From Psychrobacter pygoscelis (GTDB taxonomy: Bacteria > Pseudomonadota > Gammaproteobacteria > Pseudomonadales > Moraxellaceae): DNA of 64,000 bases. Position 1 is the first letter of the stretch; every line of letters begins with the position of its first letter. Under the pieces are notes generated by a model. The model made no database searches and was not told where the DNA came from. It saw nothing but the letters and a program-made list of their open reading frames with translations. The translations under genes and the position numbers were made by a program. The stretch spans positions 620,001 to 684,000 of the forward strand of contig NZ_RQRU01000002.1 of assembly GCF_004335015.1 (NCBI RefSeq). The letters run 5' to 3'. Shown here one piece after another: positions 8,053 to 19,067 of the stretch.

Positions 8053-9090
8053 TTAAGAGAATGACTCGCTAGTATAACCCTTAGGATTCTTACTTTGCCA
8101 TTGCCAAGTATCACGGCACATATCGACGATATTAAGATCTGCACTCCAGTTTAGCAGCTCTTTTGCAAAAGCAGCACTGGCATAACAACTTGCGACATCT
8201 CCAGGTCTTCTATCTACAAATTGATAAGGCACATCTACGCCTGTAGACTCAATAAACGCATGAACTAATTCTAATACTGATGTTCCTTTCCCAGTACCAA
8301 GGTTGATAGGGAGAAAGCCAATAGCTTGATGATTGACTAAATAGTCTAATGCAGCAACATGACCATTAGCTAAATCTACAACATGAATAAAGTCGCGTAC
8401 CCCTGTCCCATCTACAGTGTCATAGTCGTTGCCGAATATGCTTAACTGCTTGAGCTTCCCAACAGCAACTTGACTGATATATGGCATCAAATTATTAGGA
8501 ATATCATTAGGGTCTTCACCGATAAGACCAGACTTATGAGCGCCAACAGGATTAAAGTAGCGCAAGCTTACTATATTCCAAGTTGGATCTGACTGTGCTA
8601 GGTCTTCTAATATATATTCAACGGTTAGCTTTGATTGACCATAAGGATTAGTACAAGACCTAGGAGCAGTCTCTACAATAGGAAGGGTTTCAGGATCACC
8701 ATAGACAGTAGCTGAGGAAGAAAAAACAAAATTTTTGACACTGTATCGTTGCATGACTTCTAGCAAGTTAAGCGTGCCAGTCACATTATTCTTATAATAT
8801 AGTAGCGGTTTTGCGACGGACTCACCTACTGCTTTGAGACCTGCAAAATGAATAACGGCAAAGAATTCATAAGTCTTAAATACGTGGTCCAATAAGGAAT
8901 AATCTAATATATCCCCTTCAATAAATTCAATACTTTGACCCACAATACTCTCTACACGATGTAATGCCTCAATACTACTATTGGATAAATTGTCATAGAC
9001 AACAATGTCGAAACCAGCGTTAATAAGTTCGATACAGGTGTGAGAGCCAATATAACCAACACCGCCAGTGACTAAAATTTTATTCTTCAT
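8053..9090 (-). CDS. galE: UDP-glucose 4-epimerase
   Basis: 345 residues, normal for GalE. It starts with the NAD-binding Rossmann loop VTGGVGYIGSH, has SSSATVYGD with the catalytic Ser and NPYGQSK with the Tyr/Lys pair, and RYFNPVGAH and VRDFIHVVDLA further on. It interconverts UDP-glucose and UDP-galactose (or the N-acetyl forms) in the cytoplasm, feeding nucleotide sugars to the adjacent polysaccharide locus. It lies 21 bases beyond the terminator of the suc operon and directly before the coiled-coil gene, so it probably starts the polysaccharide transcript, though readthrough from suc is possible. Confidence 0.95.
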   Translation of the reverse strand: MKNKILVTGGVGYIGSHTCIELINAGFDIVVYDNLSNSSIEALHRVESIVGQSIEFIEGDILDYSLLDHVFKTYEFFAVIHFAGLKAVGESVAKPLLYYKNNVTGTLNLLEVMQRYSVKNFVFSSSATVYGDPETLPIVETAPRSCTNPYGQSKLTVEYILEDLAQSDPTWNIVSLRYFNPVGAHKSGLIGEDPNDIPNNLMPYISQVAVGKLKQLSIFGNDYDTVDGTGVRDFIHVVDLANGHVAALDYLVNHQAIGFLPINLGTGKGTSVLELVHAFIESTGVDVPYQFVDRRPGDVASCYASAAFAKELLNWSADLNIVDMCRDTWQWQSKNPKGYTSESFS

Positions 9091-9110
9091 AAGTATACTT
9101 GAGTCAAGTT

Positions 9111-9138
9111 ATAAAAAAACACCCCATTATAGGGGTGT
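9111..9138 (-). terminator. Rho-independent terminator of the suc operon
   Basis: On the minus strand the stem ACACCCC-TATAAT-GGGGTGT is followed by a run of seven T. It lies 56 bases beyond the sucD stop and just before galE. Confidence 0.9.
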
Positions 9139-9193
9139 CTCTGTAAAGTTATCAAGGACATATTGCTGCTTAAGTATTACAGAAAGGTAACGA

Positions 9194-10069
9194 CTACCAA
9201 CCTGTAACTTCTTTAACTTTTTCACCGATTTTTGATGGGTCGCGAGTATAAGCGATGCCAGCATCTTCAAAGGCTTTAAATTTCTCTTCAGCCGTACCTT
9301 GGCCACCAGAGATGATCGCACCAGCATGGCCCATACGCTTACCTTTAGGCGCTGTTACACCAGCGATATAACCAACCACAGGTTTGGTAACGTGCTCTTT
9401 AATGTAAGCGGCGGCTTCTTCTTCAGCTGTACCACCGATCTCACCGATCAAGACGATAGCTTCAGTTTGTGGATCTTCTTGGAACAGTTTTAAGCAGTCG
9501 ATTTGGTTCATGCCTGGGATTGGATCACCACCGATACCGATACAAGTAGACTGACCAAAGCCAAGCTTAGTGGTCTGCGCGACGGCTTCATACGTCAAAG
9601 TACCAGAGCGTGAGATGATACCGACTTTACCTGGCTGATGGATATGGCCTGGCATAATACCGATTTTGCACTGACCTGGTGTGATGACGCCTGGGCAGTT
9701 TGGACCGACCATTTTCACGTCGCCCGCTTGCTCAATGTAGCGTTTGGCTTTTAGCATATCTAGCGTTGGTACACCTTCAGTGATGACCACGACAAGCTTA
9801 ACGCCCGCGTCTACTGCTTCAACGATTGAATCTAGTACAAATGGTGCTGGTACATAGATAACAGTAGCGTCCGCTTGAGTGGCTTCCATAGCTTCTGCCA
9901 TGGTATTGAAGACAGGAAGGCCTAGGTGCGTTTGACCGCCTTTACCTGGGGTCACACCGCCGACGATCTTAGTGCCGTATTCAATCGCTTGCTCAGAGTG
10001 AAACGTACCGTTTTTACCAGTGAATCCCTGCACCAATACTTTGGTGTCTTTATCAATTAATACACTCAT
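9194..10069 (-). CDS. sucD: Succinyl-CoA synthetase alpha subunit
   Basis: 291 residues, the normal length. The CoA-binding Rossmann start [19 protein letters not shown] is present, and the phosphorylated active-site His lies in [17 protein letters not shown]. With SucC it converts succinyl-CoA, ADP (or GDP) and phosphate to succinate, CoA and ATP (GTP) in the TCA cycle. It is the last gene of the sucA-sucB-lpdA-sucC-sucD operon, 94 bases after sucC, and is followed by a strong terminator. Confidence 0.97.
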   Translation of the reverse strand: MSVLIDKDTKVLVQGFTGKNGTFHSEQAIEYGTKIVGGVTPGKGGQTHLGLPVFNTMAEAMEATQADATVIYVPAPFVLDSIVEAVDAGVKLVVVITEGVPTLDMLKAKRYIEQAGDVKMVGPNCPGVITPGQCKIGIMPGHIHQPGKVGIISRSGTLTYEAVAQTTKLGFGQSTCIGIGGDPIPGMNQIDCLKLFQEDPQTEAIVLIGEIGGTAEEEAAAYIKEHVTKPVVGYIAGVTAPKGKRMGHAGAIISGGQGTAEEKFKAFEDAGIAYTRDPSKIGEKVKEVTGW

Positions 10070-10088
10070 TTATAACTCCTAATTGGTT

Positions 10089-10113
10089 GCCCTGCCTGAC
10101 TAGCGGCTAGGGC
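10089..10113 (-). other. Stem-loop in the sucC-sucD spacer
   Basis: GCCCT-GCC, an eight-base loop, GGC, a bulged T and AGGGC form an imperfect stem. There is no T-run, so it is an intercistronic structure rather than a terminator. Confidence 0.45.
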
Positions 10114-10163
10114 TTATATATTCTGCAATCAATATTTTGCAAGACTGTTAAAACCGCTATAGT

Positions 10164-11330
10164 TTACGCTTTTACAGCATCAACGATTTTTTGGGCGGCG
10201 TCTGATAGGCCTTGAGCCGAGATGATCTTCACGTCTGATTCTTCTAGTAGTTGTGCGCCTTTCTCAGCGTTGTTACCTTCTAGACGGACGACCACAGGAA
10301 CTTGAACGTCAACTTCTTTGACCGCAGCGATAATAGCTTCAGCGATCATGTCGCAGCGAACGATACCACCGAAGATGTTGATCAACACCCCTTCAACACT
10401 ACTGTCTTCTAGGATGATTTTGAACGCTTCAACAACGCGATCTTTAGTTGCTCCGCCGCCTACATCTAGGAAGTTAGCTGGTTTACCGCCATAGAGCTTG
10501 ATGATGTCCATGGTGGCCATTGCAAGACCAGCACCATTGACCATACAGCCGATGTTACCTTCTAGAGCGACGTAGTTTAGGTCAAATTCAGAGGCTTTTA
10601 GCTCACGCTCGTTTTCTTGTGATTTGTCACGAAGATCAGCGATTTTAGCTTGACGGAATAAGGCATTTGAGTCGATACCGATTTTGCCATCAACACAAGC
10701 AAGCTCACCGTTTTCACGAATGGCCAGCGGGTTGATTTCAATCATTTCGATATCATTTTCGATAAAGGCTTTATAAGCGCCAGTCATCAATTTAACGAAT
10801 TGATTGATCTGTTTGCCTTCTAGACCAAGTTTGAAGCCCATTTCGCGAGCTTGATAAGGCTGAAGACCGACCAATGGGTCAACTGTAACATTGAAGATCT
10901 TCTCTGGTGTTTCTTCTGCTACCTTTTCAATCTCAACACCACCTTCTGTAGAGGCCATGAAGGTAATGCGGCGAGATGAACGATCGACAACTGCACCAAG
11001 GTACAATTCATTCTGTACAGGATACATGTCTTCTGCGACTAATACGAAGTTGACTGGCTGACCTTCAGCATCAGTCTGGTAAGTCACTAAGTTTTTACCG
11101 ATTAATTCTTCTGCGATTTGCTTAGCTTCTTCACGAGTCTTAGCGATTTTTACGCCGCCTGCTTTACCACGGCCGCCGGCATGAACCTGCGCTTTGATGA
11201 CCGCCATGTCCGTTGGCGTTTTGTCAAATGCTGCTGCGGCTTCATCGCCATTATGAGCAATAATCCCTTTTTGAATAGGTAAGCCATAGCTTTCTAATAA
11301 TAGTTTTGCTTGGTATTCATGTAAATTCAT
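10164..11330 (-). CDS. sucC: Succinyl-CoA synthetase beta subunit
   Basis: 388 residues, matching the family. The ATP-grasp N-terminus starts [18 protein letters not shown], with [16 protein letters not shown] for nucleotide binding, EINPLA for the metal site and [10 protein letters not shown] in the C-terminal CoA-ligase half. It binds the nucleotide and succinate and pairs with SucD. It follows lpdA by a 167-base gap that holds a large inverted repeat, and precedes sucD. Confidence 0.97.
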   Translation of the reverse strand: MNLHEYQAKLLLESYGLPIQKGIIAHNGDEAAAAFDKTPTDMAVIKAQVHAGGRGKAGGVKIAKTREEAKQIAEELIGKNLVTYQTDAEGQPVNFVLVAEDMYPVQNELYLGAVVDRSSRRITFMASTEGGVEIEKVAEETPEKIFNVTVDPLVGLQPYQAREMGFKLGLEGKQINQFVKLMTGAYKAFIENDIEMIEINPLAIRENGELACVDGKIGIDSNALFRQAKIADLRDKSQENERELKASEFDLNYVALEGNIGCMVNGAGLAMATMDIIKLYGGKPANFLDVGGGATKDRVVEAFKIILEDSSVEGVLINIFGGIVRCDMIAEAIIAAVKEVDVQVPVVVRLEGNNAEKGAQLLEESDVKIISAQGLSDAAQKIVDAVKA

Positions 11331-11420
11331 TGAATAAGTCCTTGTTGTTAGTACTCACACTCACAGCTTAATTGGTTTTATAAGCTGCTAAGGGTAAGTT
11401 AAGAAGAAATAGTAATAATA

Positions 11421-11477
11421 CGCCTACCAAGTAAGACAGAGTCACAACCTCAAAACTGTCTTAAACTTGGCAAGGCG
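11421..11477 (-). other. Large imperfect inverted repeat between lpdA and sucC
   Basis: The arms 11421-11439 and 11456-11477 match except for small bulges (CGCCT, CCAAGT and AAGACAG are each paired), with a 16-base loop. No T-run follows on the minus strand, so an mRNA-processing or stability element is more likely than a terminator. Confidence 0.6.
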
Positions 11478-11497
11478 TTAACACTTTAAACTTTATA

Positions 11498-12949
11498 TTA
11501 CTTACGTTTTTTGCGCTGAATAGCATGAATCGCTCGGCCATCTGCTGACAAGGCAGCTTCATGAACCGCTTCAGAGATTGTAGGATGCGCAAAGGTCATG
11601 AGTTGTAGGTCTTCAATACTTGAAACGAACTCCATTGCGATCATACCTTGATGCACGATATCACCAGCACCCGCTGAGATAGCATGCATACCTAATAAGC
11701 GATCAGTCTTCGCATCTGCGACGACTTTAATAAAGCCTTGACCTTCACCTTGCGCTAGTGCACGGCCATTAGCGGCTAGGCTAAATGAGCCTGACTTAAC
11801 GTCATAGCCTTGATCTTTAGCTTCTTGCTCGTTAAGACCTACCCAAGCAATCTCTGGGTGAGTATAGATGACATTGATAATCGTGTCATAATTGACCTGA
11901 GGCTTCTCACCATGGATGCGCTCGACCGCCATCATGCCCTCTTCCATCGCTTTGTGCGCAAGCATTGGGCCACGGACCAAGTCACCGATAGCATAGACAC
12001 CATCTTGGCTGGTCTTGCATTGCTCATTGACGTCCACTAAGCCGCGATCTGTGAGTTTGATACCACAGTCATCAGCCAATAGCTTTTCTGAATAGGCGCG
12101 GCGACCAACACAAACGATTAGCTTATCAAAGCTCTCATCAGATGTTTCGCCATCTTTTTCACTAGTGACGACCACTTGACCATCTTTCACTTCAGCATTG
12201 GTCACTTTGGTATTGACGCGGATGTCTAAGCCTTGCTTTTTAAATAACTTGCCTGCTTCTTTAGCCACATCTTTATCTGCCGCAGCTAGGAACTCTGGTA
12301 AAGCTTCATATACTACGACTTCAGCGCCAAGACGACGCCAAACTGAACCAAGCTCTAGACCAATGACCCCAGCACCGATTACACCCAAACGCTTAGGCAC
12401 TTCAGTGAAGTCTAAGGCACCAGTAGAATCGACGATATGCTCGCCGTCAGTTTTCGCTACTGGAATCTCAATAGGTACTGAGCCTGAAGCCAAGATAACG
12501 TACTTAGCAGTAATGGTGGTCTCAGATTCGTCTTCAAGCGCGGTAAATTTAACTTTTTTATCGCTGCCCTTAGCGTCTACTAGCGTACCCCAGCCTTGTA
12601 GCCAATCTACGCCATTGCCTTTAAGCAGCATAGCAACGCCGCCAGTAAGCTGCTTGACGATAGCTTCTTTACGCTCGAGCATCTTGGCAACATCAATGCT
12701 AACTTCGCCAGTTGAGATACCGTGGTCAGCCAGTTCATGCTGCGCTGCTTCATAACGATGCGACGACTCTAAAAGGGCCTTTGACGGGATACAGCCTACG
12801 TTTAAGCATGTACCACCAAGCGCAGGTTCGCCTTTATAAACGCGCTTGTCAATACAAGCGACACTCATACCAAGTTGACCAGCACGGATAGCGGCTTCAT
12901 AACCACCAGGGCCACCGCCAATCACTACTAAATCATAATTATCTTTCAT
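11498..12949 (-). CDS. lpdA: Dihydrolipoyl dehydrogenase (E3)
   Basis: FAD-dependent disulfide oxidoreductase that reoxidises dihydrolipoamide on the E2 of 2-oxoglutarate dehydrogenase, passing electrons to NAD+. Visible are the FAD loop [13 protein letters not shown], the redox disulfide [13 protein letters not shown], the NAD loop [14 protein letters not shown], the second FAD motif [16 protein letters not shown] and the C-terminal active-site HAHPTISE-type sequence ([12 protein letters not shown]). A start four codons upstream (GTG at 12961) is possible, but ATG at 12949 gives the usual [14 protein letters not shown]-terminus, 483 residues. It lies between sucB and sucC, so this E3 is co-expressed with the 2-oxoglutarate complex. 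Confidence 0.95.
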   Translation of the reverse strand: MKDNYDLVVIGGGPGGYEAAIRAGQLGMSVACIDKRVYKGEPALGGTCLNVGCIPSKALLESSHRYEAAQHELADHGISTGEVSIDVAKMLERKEAIVKQLTGGVAMLLKGNGVDWLQGWGTLVDAKGSDKKVKFTALEDESETTITAKYVILASGSVPIEIPVAKTDGEHIVDSTGALDFTEVPKRLGVIGAGVIGLELGSVWRRLGAEVVVYEALPEFLAAADKDVAKEAGKLFKKQGLDIRVNTKVTNAEVKDGQVVVTSEKDGETSDESFDKLIVCVGRRAYSEKLLADDCGIKLTDRGLVDVNEQCKTSQDGVYAIGDLVRGPMLAHKAMEEGMMAVERIHGEKPQVNYDTIINVIYTHPEIAWVGLNEQEAKDQGYDVKSGSFSLAANGRALAQGEGQGFIKVVADAKTDRLLGMHAISAGAGDIVHQGMIAMEFVSSIEDLQLMTFAHPTISEAVHEAALSADGRAIHAIQRKKRK

Positions 12950-13026
12950 AGTTCTACCCACTGTTTATAAGAATGAGAAATGTAATAAAAATAATTGAAC
13001 TTATAATATCGAAAGCATATTAATGC

Positions 13027-13060
13027 AAAAAGCTTGTATCAACTATCGCCGATACAAGCC
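13027..13060 (-). terminator. Stem-loop with T-run between sucB and lpdA
   Basis: On the minus strand GGCTTGTATC, a 10-base loop and GATACAAGCT are followed by TTTT and then GC. It may act as a partial terminator lowering lpdA-sucCD expression relative to sucAB, since no promoter is evident before lpdA. Confidence 0.6.
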
Positions 13061-13068
13061 TTGTGACC

Positions 13069-14331
13069 TTATAGGTCAAGTAATAGCAGAGTTGGGTCTT
13101 CGACCAATTCTTTGATAGTCACCAAGAACTGCACAGCATCTTTACCATCAACCATTCGGTGATCATAAGATAATGCCAAGTACATCATAGGTAGGATGAC
13201 CACTTCACCATTGACAGCCATTGGGCGCTCGTTGATAGCATGCATACCCAAAATAGCGGTCTGCGGTGGATTCAAGATTGGCGTCGACATCAGTGAGCCG
13301 AATACCCCACCATTAGTAATGGTGAACGTACCACCAGTCATCTCTTCTAGAGTCAACTTACCATCGCGTGCTTTACCCGCGAATTCACGGATGCCGCTCT
13401 CAACGTCCGCCATGCTCATGCGGTCAGTGTCACGAAGTACAGGCACGACCAAACCACGGTCTGAAGATACAGCCACACCAACATCATAGTAGCCATGATA
13501 AACAATGTCATCACCATCGATAGAGGCGTTCACTGCTGGGAAGCGCTTAAGGGCTTCGGTAGCTGCTTTGACAAATAGCGACATAAAGCCTAGTCGCGTG
13601 CCATGACGCTTCTCAAACTGATCTTTATACTTGCTACGCATGTCCATGAGCGGCTTCATGTTCACTTCATTGAAGGTGGTGAGCATGGCTGTTTCTTGTG
13701 TCGCAGACAATAGACGCTCAGCGACGCGCTTACGAAGACGCGTCATTGGCACGCGTTTTTCAGTACGTTCACCGACAGACTCAGCTACAGGTCGGCCACT
13801 ATCAGATTTGATAGAGCTGTCCGCTTTTAGGGTTGGGCTGGCCATATCTGCTTTGGTCACGCGGCCATTACGACCACTGCCTTGAACATTTTTTGGATCA
13901 ACACCAGACTCTTTAGCCGCTTTACGAACTGCTGGGCTTTGGTCTTTATGATCAGCTTCAGCCTGATCACCTTGGCTTGGCTGTCCGCCATCAGTCTGTT
14001 GTTTTTTCTCTACAGGAGCAGCGACTCCTTTAGGATCAATAGTGGTGTCGGCATTGGCTTCATCGTTACTTTCTGAACCAGCGCTATCAGCGGTAGCACC
14101 AGCTTCAAACTCACCGATTAGCTCGTCTGATAGTACGGTGTCATCCACTTGTTTAACGATTTTGGTGACGACACCATCATCAGGGGCAACAACCTCTAAT
14201 ACAACTTTATCGGTTTCAATCTCAGCTAGTACATCATCACGACTTACTTGCTCGCCTTCGCTAACGTGCCATTCTACGATGGTACCGTCTGCTACTGACT
14301 CTGGAAAGACTGGGGCTTTAATCTCAGCCAT
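13069..14331 (-). CDS. sucB: Dihydrolipoyllysine succinyltransferase (E2 of 2-oxoglutarate dehydrogenase)
   Basis: 420 residues from ATG at 14331; the longer frame upstream lacks homology, and [12 protein letters not shown] is the typical N-terminus. The lipoyl domain (residues 1-~80) carries the lipoylated Lys42 in [11 protein letters not shown] Ser/Asp/Gln-rich linker follows, then the peripheral subunit-binding domain ([15 protein letters not shown]) and the catalytic domain ending with [13 protein letters not shown], which holds the catalytic His. It forms the core of the complex and transfers the succinyl group to CoA. It is the second gene of the suc operon. Confidence 0.96.
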   Translation of the reverse strand: MAEIKAPVFPESVADGTIVEWHVSEGEQVSRDDVLAEIETDKVVLEVVAPDDGVVTKIVKQVDDTVLSDELIGEFEAGATADSAGSESNDEANADTTIDPKGVAAPVEKKQQTDGGQPSQGDQAEADHKDQSPAVRKAAKESGVDPKNVQGSGRNGRVTKADMASPTLKADSSIKSDSGRPVAESVGERTEKRVPMTRLRKRVAERLLSATQETAMLTTFNEVNMKPLMDMRSKYKDQFEKRHGTRLGFMSLFVKAATEALKRFPAVNASIDGDDIVYHGYYDVGVAVSSDRGLVVPVLRDTDRMSMADVESGIREFAGKARDGKLTLEEMTGGTFTITNGGVFGSLMSTPILNPPQTAILGMHAINERPMAVNGEVVILPMMYLALSYDHRMVDGKDAVQFLVTIKELVEDPTLLLLDL

Positions 14332-14518
14332 GGAATGACTCCTTATGATATAAATTTTTATATATGGTGAAATTTGGCAGCACAATATTTTTAGATAAAT
14401 AAAGGCAATTTAATTGGGTCACTATGTAATTCAACCACGTAATACGGCCACTTTTTACTTAGATCATATTTACTTAAGCTATTCTGAGCAACCACGTCAG
14501 GCATAATCTTTGACCCAT

Positions 14519-14548
14519 CGATGGTGAGCTAAAATCAACCCACCATCG
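14519..14548 (-). other. Stem-loop in the sucA-sucB spacer
   Basis: CGATGGTG and CACCATCG pair perfectly around a 14-base loop. There is no T-run. It sits 25 bases beyond the sucA stop. Confidence 0.5.
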
Positions 14549-14572
14549 ACTACTTCTTTAGGTCATTTTACT

Positions 14573-17419
14573 TTATACCAGCTGATCGACACTGACGCCT
14601 AAGCCGCCTGCAACAAGATTGCGCTGCTGCTGCGCGTGAATCTTCGGTGAGCCAGTCGCTGGTGCAGCTGAGGCTGGACGAGCAACAGGATCGACCACTT
14701 TAGCGCGAGTTGGGTGCGGCACGACAATGCGGAACATGTGCGGTGCTAAGTAATACCAAGCGCCCTGATTCAATGGCTCTTCTTGTGTCCAGACGATCTG
14801 TTCGAGGTTTGGATACTTTTCAAACTCTTGGATTAGGCGAGCTTCTGGCAGTGGATACAGCTGCTCAATACGGACGATAGCGACATGCTCAAGACCAAGC
14901 TCACGACGCTGCTCCAGTAAGTCATAGTAGACCTTACCGCCGCATAGGACTAGACGAGTCACCTTGTCATTGTCCATTTTATCCACTTCTGGCAATACCG
15001 TCTCAAACTTACCATTGGCTAGCTCTTCAAGCGCGGAGGTCGCTAGCTTATGACGTAGCAAGCTCTTCGGTGACATCACAATAAGAGGCTTACGAATAGG
15101 TCTGACTGCCTGACGACGTAGGGCATGGAATATCTGGGCTGGTGTCGTGGGCGTAATCACCTGCATATTATCTTCTGCGCAAAGCTGCAAGAAGCGCTCC
15201 AAGCGAGCAGATGAATGCTCAGGACCCTGCCCTTCAAAGCCATGCGGCAATAGCATCGTTAGACCGCAGACGCGCTGCCATTTGGTCTCACCGCTAGAGA
15301 TAAATTGATCGATAACCACTTGGGCGCCGTTAACGAAATCACCAAACTGCGCTTCCCAGATAATCAGTGCTTTTGGCACGGTAGTAGCGTAGCCATACTC
15401 AAAGGCCAGTACGGCTTCTTCTGATAGCAATGAATTATAGGTAGCAAAGCGTGATTGGTTCTCACTTAGATGTGACAATGGCACGTACATGCTGCCATCA
15501 TTCATATTGTACAGCTCGCTATGACGATGCGAGAATGTACCACGGCCCACGTCCTCACCGGTGATGCGTACCAGATAGTTGTCGTCGACCAAGCTGGCAT
15601 AAGCCAACGTCTCAGCCGCGCCCCAGTTCAGTGGCTCTTCGCCAGTCTGCATAGCAAGGCGCTGTTCCACGACTTTTTGAACTTGGCGCTGAAGCTTGAA
15701 GCCTTCTGGCAGCTCTGCCATGCGGCGACCATAAGCTTTTAGCTTATCAATATCGACACTAGTGTCCCAGTCATCTTCTAGCTCATGACCTAGATAAGGG
15801 CTCCAGTCCACATAAAGGTCTGGATTTGGCTCACGAACGAGCGCGCTGGCGACATACTCGCCTTTGTCTAACGACTCACGATATTCGTCTTCTAGATTCT
15901 TTTCTTGCTCGCTATCGATAATGCCTTCGTCAATTAATTTCTTGGCATATAGAGCGCGGGTTGAAGGTAGCTTTTTGATGACAGAATACATCAGTGGCTG
16001 GGTAGCAGACGGCTCATCTGCTTCGTTATGACCGTTACGGCGATAGCAGAAGAGGTCGATCACGATGTCTTTATGGAACTTCTGACGGTAATCTAAGGCC
16101 AACTGCGCCGCAAACACCACCGCTTCAGGATCATCACCATTAACGTGCAAGATTGGCGCATGCACCATTTTTGCGACATCAGTACAGTATTCAGTAGAGC
16201 GTGCATCTTCTTGGCGGCTGGTGGTGAAGCCAACTTGGTTGTTGATGACGATATGGAGCGTGCCGCCTGTTGAGTAAGCGCGAGTTTGTGACATCTGGAA
16301 GGTCTCTTGCACCACACCTTGACCTGCAAACGCGGCATCACCATGCACAACAATCGGCAACACAAGGTTACCTGAGGTATCTTGGCGACGCACTTGACGC
16401 GCGCGCACTGACCCTTCTAATACAGGCGAGACAATCTCCAAATGCGACGGGTTAAAGGCGAGGGCCAAGTGCGCCTCTCCACCTGGGGTCATGACATTTG
16501 ATGAATAGCCGTTGTGATACTTCACATCGCCTGAGCCTTTTTCAGGCTGCACTTTACCATCAAATTCGTCAAAAAGATCCGCAGGGTTTTTACCAAGGAT
16601 ATTCACCAAAAGGTTCAAACGTCCGCGGTGGGCCATACCGATGACCATCTCTTTAGTACCGCCACTACCAGCGCGCTGAATCAGCTCATTGACTGCTGGG
16701 ATGAAACTTTCCCCGCCTTCAAGACCAAAACGTTTTACCCCAGTATACTTACGGGCCAAATACTTCTCTAGACCTTCAGCAGCGGTAAGACGCTCTAAGA
16801 TAGAACGTTTTTTGTCATCGTCAAATTTGATATAACCTAGATTTTCTTCTAGGTATTTCTCCATCCAGCTTTTTTCTTCAGCCGTGGTCACGTGCATATA
16901 TTCAACACCAAGATGGCGGCAGTATACCCGCTCCATGATGTCGATAATCTCTTTGAGTGACGCTTCAGATTTACCAATATTTAAGTCACTGGTAGGAAAG
17001 ACGGTGTCAAGATCAGCTTCAGACAATCCGTGAAAAGCTAAGGTCAAATCTTCAACCTCTGCGCGTGGATGCAGGCCTAATGGGTCAAGCTGAGCTCGGC
17101 GATGACCGCGGCGGCGGTAAGCAGAGATAAGTTTTTGCACCCCCATCTGTTTGGGATCTGCCTGTGAGGAAGTACTGGCAGCGGCAGGAGCGCCTTTATT
17201 GGCTGATTGATTGCGGGCAAGTAATAAAAACTGATCTTGAATGGCATTGTGTAGCGCGTCATTATCACTTTCATATTGTTTGAAGTAACTTTGCCACTGG
17301 CTATCAACACTTTCAGGGTCTGTTAAATACTGTTCGTAGAGGGCTTCAATATAGCTGGCGTTATCTGCTGACAACTCAGTAAGCGCAGACGTTGCAGCGT
17401 CATTAGTGATTGTAGTCAT
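14573..17419 (-). CDS. sucA: 2-oxoglutarate dehydrogenase E1 component
   Basis: 948 residues, the normal size. The thiamine-diphosphate region is clear: HGDAAFAGQG, then INNQVGFTT. GMAHRGRLN, characteristic of E1o, and the C-terminal SSARLERFLQL and WTQEEPLNQGAW are present. It decarboxylates 2-oxoglutarate and succinylates the SucB lipoyl group, at the TCA branch point with glutamate metabolism. It is the first gene of the suc operon; the promoter should lie in the 715-base spacer upstream. Confidence 0.97.
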   Translation of the reverse strand: MTTITNDAATSALTELSADNASYIEALYEQYLTDPESVDSQWQSYFKQYESDNDALHNAIQDQFLLLARNQSANKGAPAAASTSSQADPKQMGVQKLISAYRRRGHRRAQLDPLGLHPRAEVEDLTLAFHGLSEADLDTVFPTSDLNIGKSEASLKEIIDIMERVYCRHLGVEYMHVTTAEEKSWMEKYLEENLGYIKFDDDKKRSILERLTAAEGLEKYLARKYTGVKRFGLEGGESFIPAVNELIQRAGSGGTKEMVIGMAHRGRLNLLVNILGKNPADLFDEFDGKVQPEKGSGDVKYHNGYSSNVMTPGGEAHLALAFNPSHLEIVSPVLEGSVRARQVRRQDTSGNLVLPIVVHGDAAFAGQGVVQETFQMSQTRAYSTGGTLHIVINNQVGFTTSRQEDARSTEYCTDVAKMVHAPILHVNGDDPEAVVFAAQLALDYRQKFHKDIVIDLFCYRRNGHNEADEPSATQPLMYSVIKKLPSTRALYAKKLIDEGIIDSEQEKNLEDEYRESLDKGEYVASALVREPNPDLYVDWSPYLGHELEDDWDTSVDIDKLKAYGRRMAELPEGFKLQRQVQKVVEQRLAMQTGEEPLNWGAAETLAYASLVDDNYLVRITGEDVGRGTFSHRHSELYNMNDGSMYVPLSHLSENQSRFATYNSLLSEEAVLAFEYGYATTVPKALIIWEAQFGDFVNGAQVVIDQFISSGETKWQRVCGLTMLLPHGFEGQGPEHSSARLERFLQLCAEDNMQVITPTTPAQIFHALRRQAVRPIRKPLIVMSPKSLLRHKLATSALEELANGKFETVLPEVDKMDNDKVTRLVLCGGKVYYDLLEQRRELGLEHVAIVRIEQLYPLPEARLIQEFEKYPNLEQIVWTQEEPLNQGAWYYLAPHMFRIVVPHPTRAKVVDPVARPASAAPATGSPKIHAQQQRNLVAGGLGVSVDQLV

Positions 17420-18134
17420 AGTATTTTCTATTTGGATTGAGTGAAGAGAGTGTACAGTTTGATATTTAAAAATAAATGAATAGGTTAATTTTAAAGGCTA
17501 TGGTCACGGTTGAATGTAGGCTATCCGTAACCTATCGTCATTCCATTAGCTCGATGATTGAGCGTTAGACTCGAGGACTTTTCTAGCCTTTATCATCTCG
17601 CTACCTTTTTACTGACAATTATTGCTCTACAGCTACCTATTATCCTATGTAAATTTTATAACTAGCCACTTCATAAATGGTTACTTTATAAATAACTACG
17701 TTATTGTGCCGTAATTGTCATCAGTTATACAAGTTACATAGATTACATAAGGTATATAGTTAATTATTGGGAATCACTGGCTGTTATTTCAACTATATTT
17801 ACATAACCACCTTGACATCACAACCATGTGGTAACTATTCAATAACCAAGCGATAACCTTGCAATAATCGGTCCTATTTCCATACTGCTCGATAGAGTAA
17901 CATGTCAAAAAAACTCACCATAGTTTGTTTGCTCAATAGTTAGTATTTACCTAGTAAATAATCGTCATCATGCCGACGACTTTTTATCATACTCACTAGC
18001 AAGCTCTAAATACGGTCTAAAATTGCAATACTTATTGACCCCTACCGTGATTAACTCTTATAAAAAATGCCCTTATCAGTTGATAAAGGCACAATAAGTG
18101 AATTATTAAACAATAGCGTCGCTCATTAAGTCCA
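17420..18134. other. Spacer between sdhB and sucA, promoter region of suc
   Basis: 715 bases, AT-rich, stop codons in all frames, no protein-like stretch. It holds the sdh terminator at its right end and must hold the sucA promoter and leader. No promoter could be fixed with confidence. Confidence 0.5.
18061..18092 (-). terminator. Rho-independent terminator of the sdh operon
   Basis: Minus strand: TGCCTTTATCA-AC-TGATAAGGGCA with one mismatch, followed by six T. It lies 43 bases beyond the sdhB stop, so sdh and suc form separate transcripts. Confidence 0.85.
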
Positions 18135-18845
18135 CTAGCCCGCGAGATCAATCAAGAGATTACGTAGATGACCAATAGCGCGGGTCGGGTTCAAGCCTTT
18201 AGGACAGACACTGACACAGTTCATGATGCCGCGGCAACGGAATAAGCTGAACGGATCATCAAGACGGGCCAATCGGGCTTGAGTGTCACTATCGCGGCTA
18301 TCAGCAACGAAGCGATAAGCGTTAAGTAGTGCTGACGGTCCTAAGAATTTATCAGGGTTCCACCAGAATGAAGGGCAAGACGTCGAGCAGCAAGCACACA
18401 AGATACACTCATATAACCCATTAAGTCTTTCACGCTCTTCTGGCGTCTGTAGACGCTCAGTCGGTGGCGCTGGCTGATCATTAATGAGATAAGGATGGAT
18501 CTTTTCGTATTGCTCATAAAACTGATTCATGTCGACCACAAGATCACGAACAACCGGCAATCCTGGTAGTGGACGAATGGTAATCTTCTCCGGCAAAGTA
18601 TTCATGTTGATAAGACATGCCAGACCGTTTTTACCATTAATATTCATACCATCTGAGCCACAAATCCCTTCGCGGCACGAGCGGCGAAAAGTTAGCGTCT
18701 CATCTTGCTTTTTAAGGCGTAATAGTACGTCAAGCAGCATTCGATCAGAGTCTAATAACTCGATTGAATAGGTCTGCATGTAAGGGGCTGCGTCCTTATC
18801 AGGATCGTAGCGATAAATCTCGATGGTGCGAGTACCTCGGCTCAT
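18135..18845 (-). CDS. sdhB: Succinate dehydrogenase iron-sulfur subunit
   Basis: 236 residues from ATG at 18845 (MSRGTRTIEIYRYDPDKD); the 13-codon longer frame has no family support. The [2Fe-2S] ligands are in CREGICGSDG and GLAC, and the [4Fe-4S] and [3Fe-4S] ligands in CILCACCSTSCPSFWW and CRGIMNCVSVCPKGLNP. It carries electrons from SdhA FADH2 to ubiquinone at the membrane. It is the last gene of sdhCDAB, separated from sdhA by 222 bases with a strong hairpin. Confidence 0.97.
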   Translation of the reverse strand: MSRGTRTIEIYRYDPDKDAAPYMQTYSIELLDSDRMLLDVLLRLKKQDETLTFRRSCREGICGSDGMNINGKNGLACLINMNTLPEKITIRPLPGLPVVRDLVVDMNQFYEQYEKIHPYLINDQPAPPTERLQTPEERERLNGLYECILCACCSTSCPSFWWNPDKFLGPSALLNAYRFVADSRDSDTQARLARLDDPFSLFRCRGIMNCVSVCPKGLNPTRAIGHLRNLLIDLAG

Positions 18846-18965
18846 AGTGCTTAACTCCACACGGCGGTGTCGACTGGCTGGCAATTTTGGTGAGCCTTAG
18901 TCTATATTCTCTTATAAACCAAGGCCTCATTGCGGGCGAGCGTCCACCAATAATAAAAGGGGATT

Positions 18966-19009
18966 CGTCATTGCTCCCAGTTATTAGTGAATAACCTGAG
19001 CAGATGACG
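18966..19009 (-). other. Long stem-loop in the sdhA-sdhB spacer
   Basis: CGTCAT, TGCTC and GTTATT pair in order with AATAAC, GAGCA and ATGACG around the tetraloop AGTG, with small bulges: about 17 paired positions. No T-run follows, so it is a candidate mRNA-stability or processing element. Confidence 0.65.
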
Positions 19010-19067
19010 TTAACATTGTTATCTAGCTGCTGTTAGCTTAATCTATCAGTAGCTTAATCAAGCAAAA

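Noticed and set aside
9127..9327. 66-codon minus frame across the end of sucD
   Set aside because: It overlaps sucD in another frame and runs through the suc terminator.
12198..12755. 185-codon plus-strand frame
   Set aside because: It lies fully opposite lpdA, whose motifs are unambiguous; the translation is low-complexity Ser/Pro/Thr-rich.
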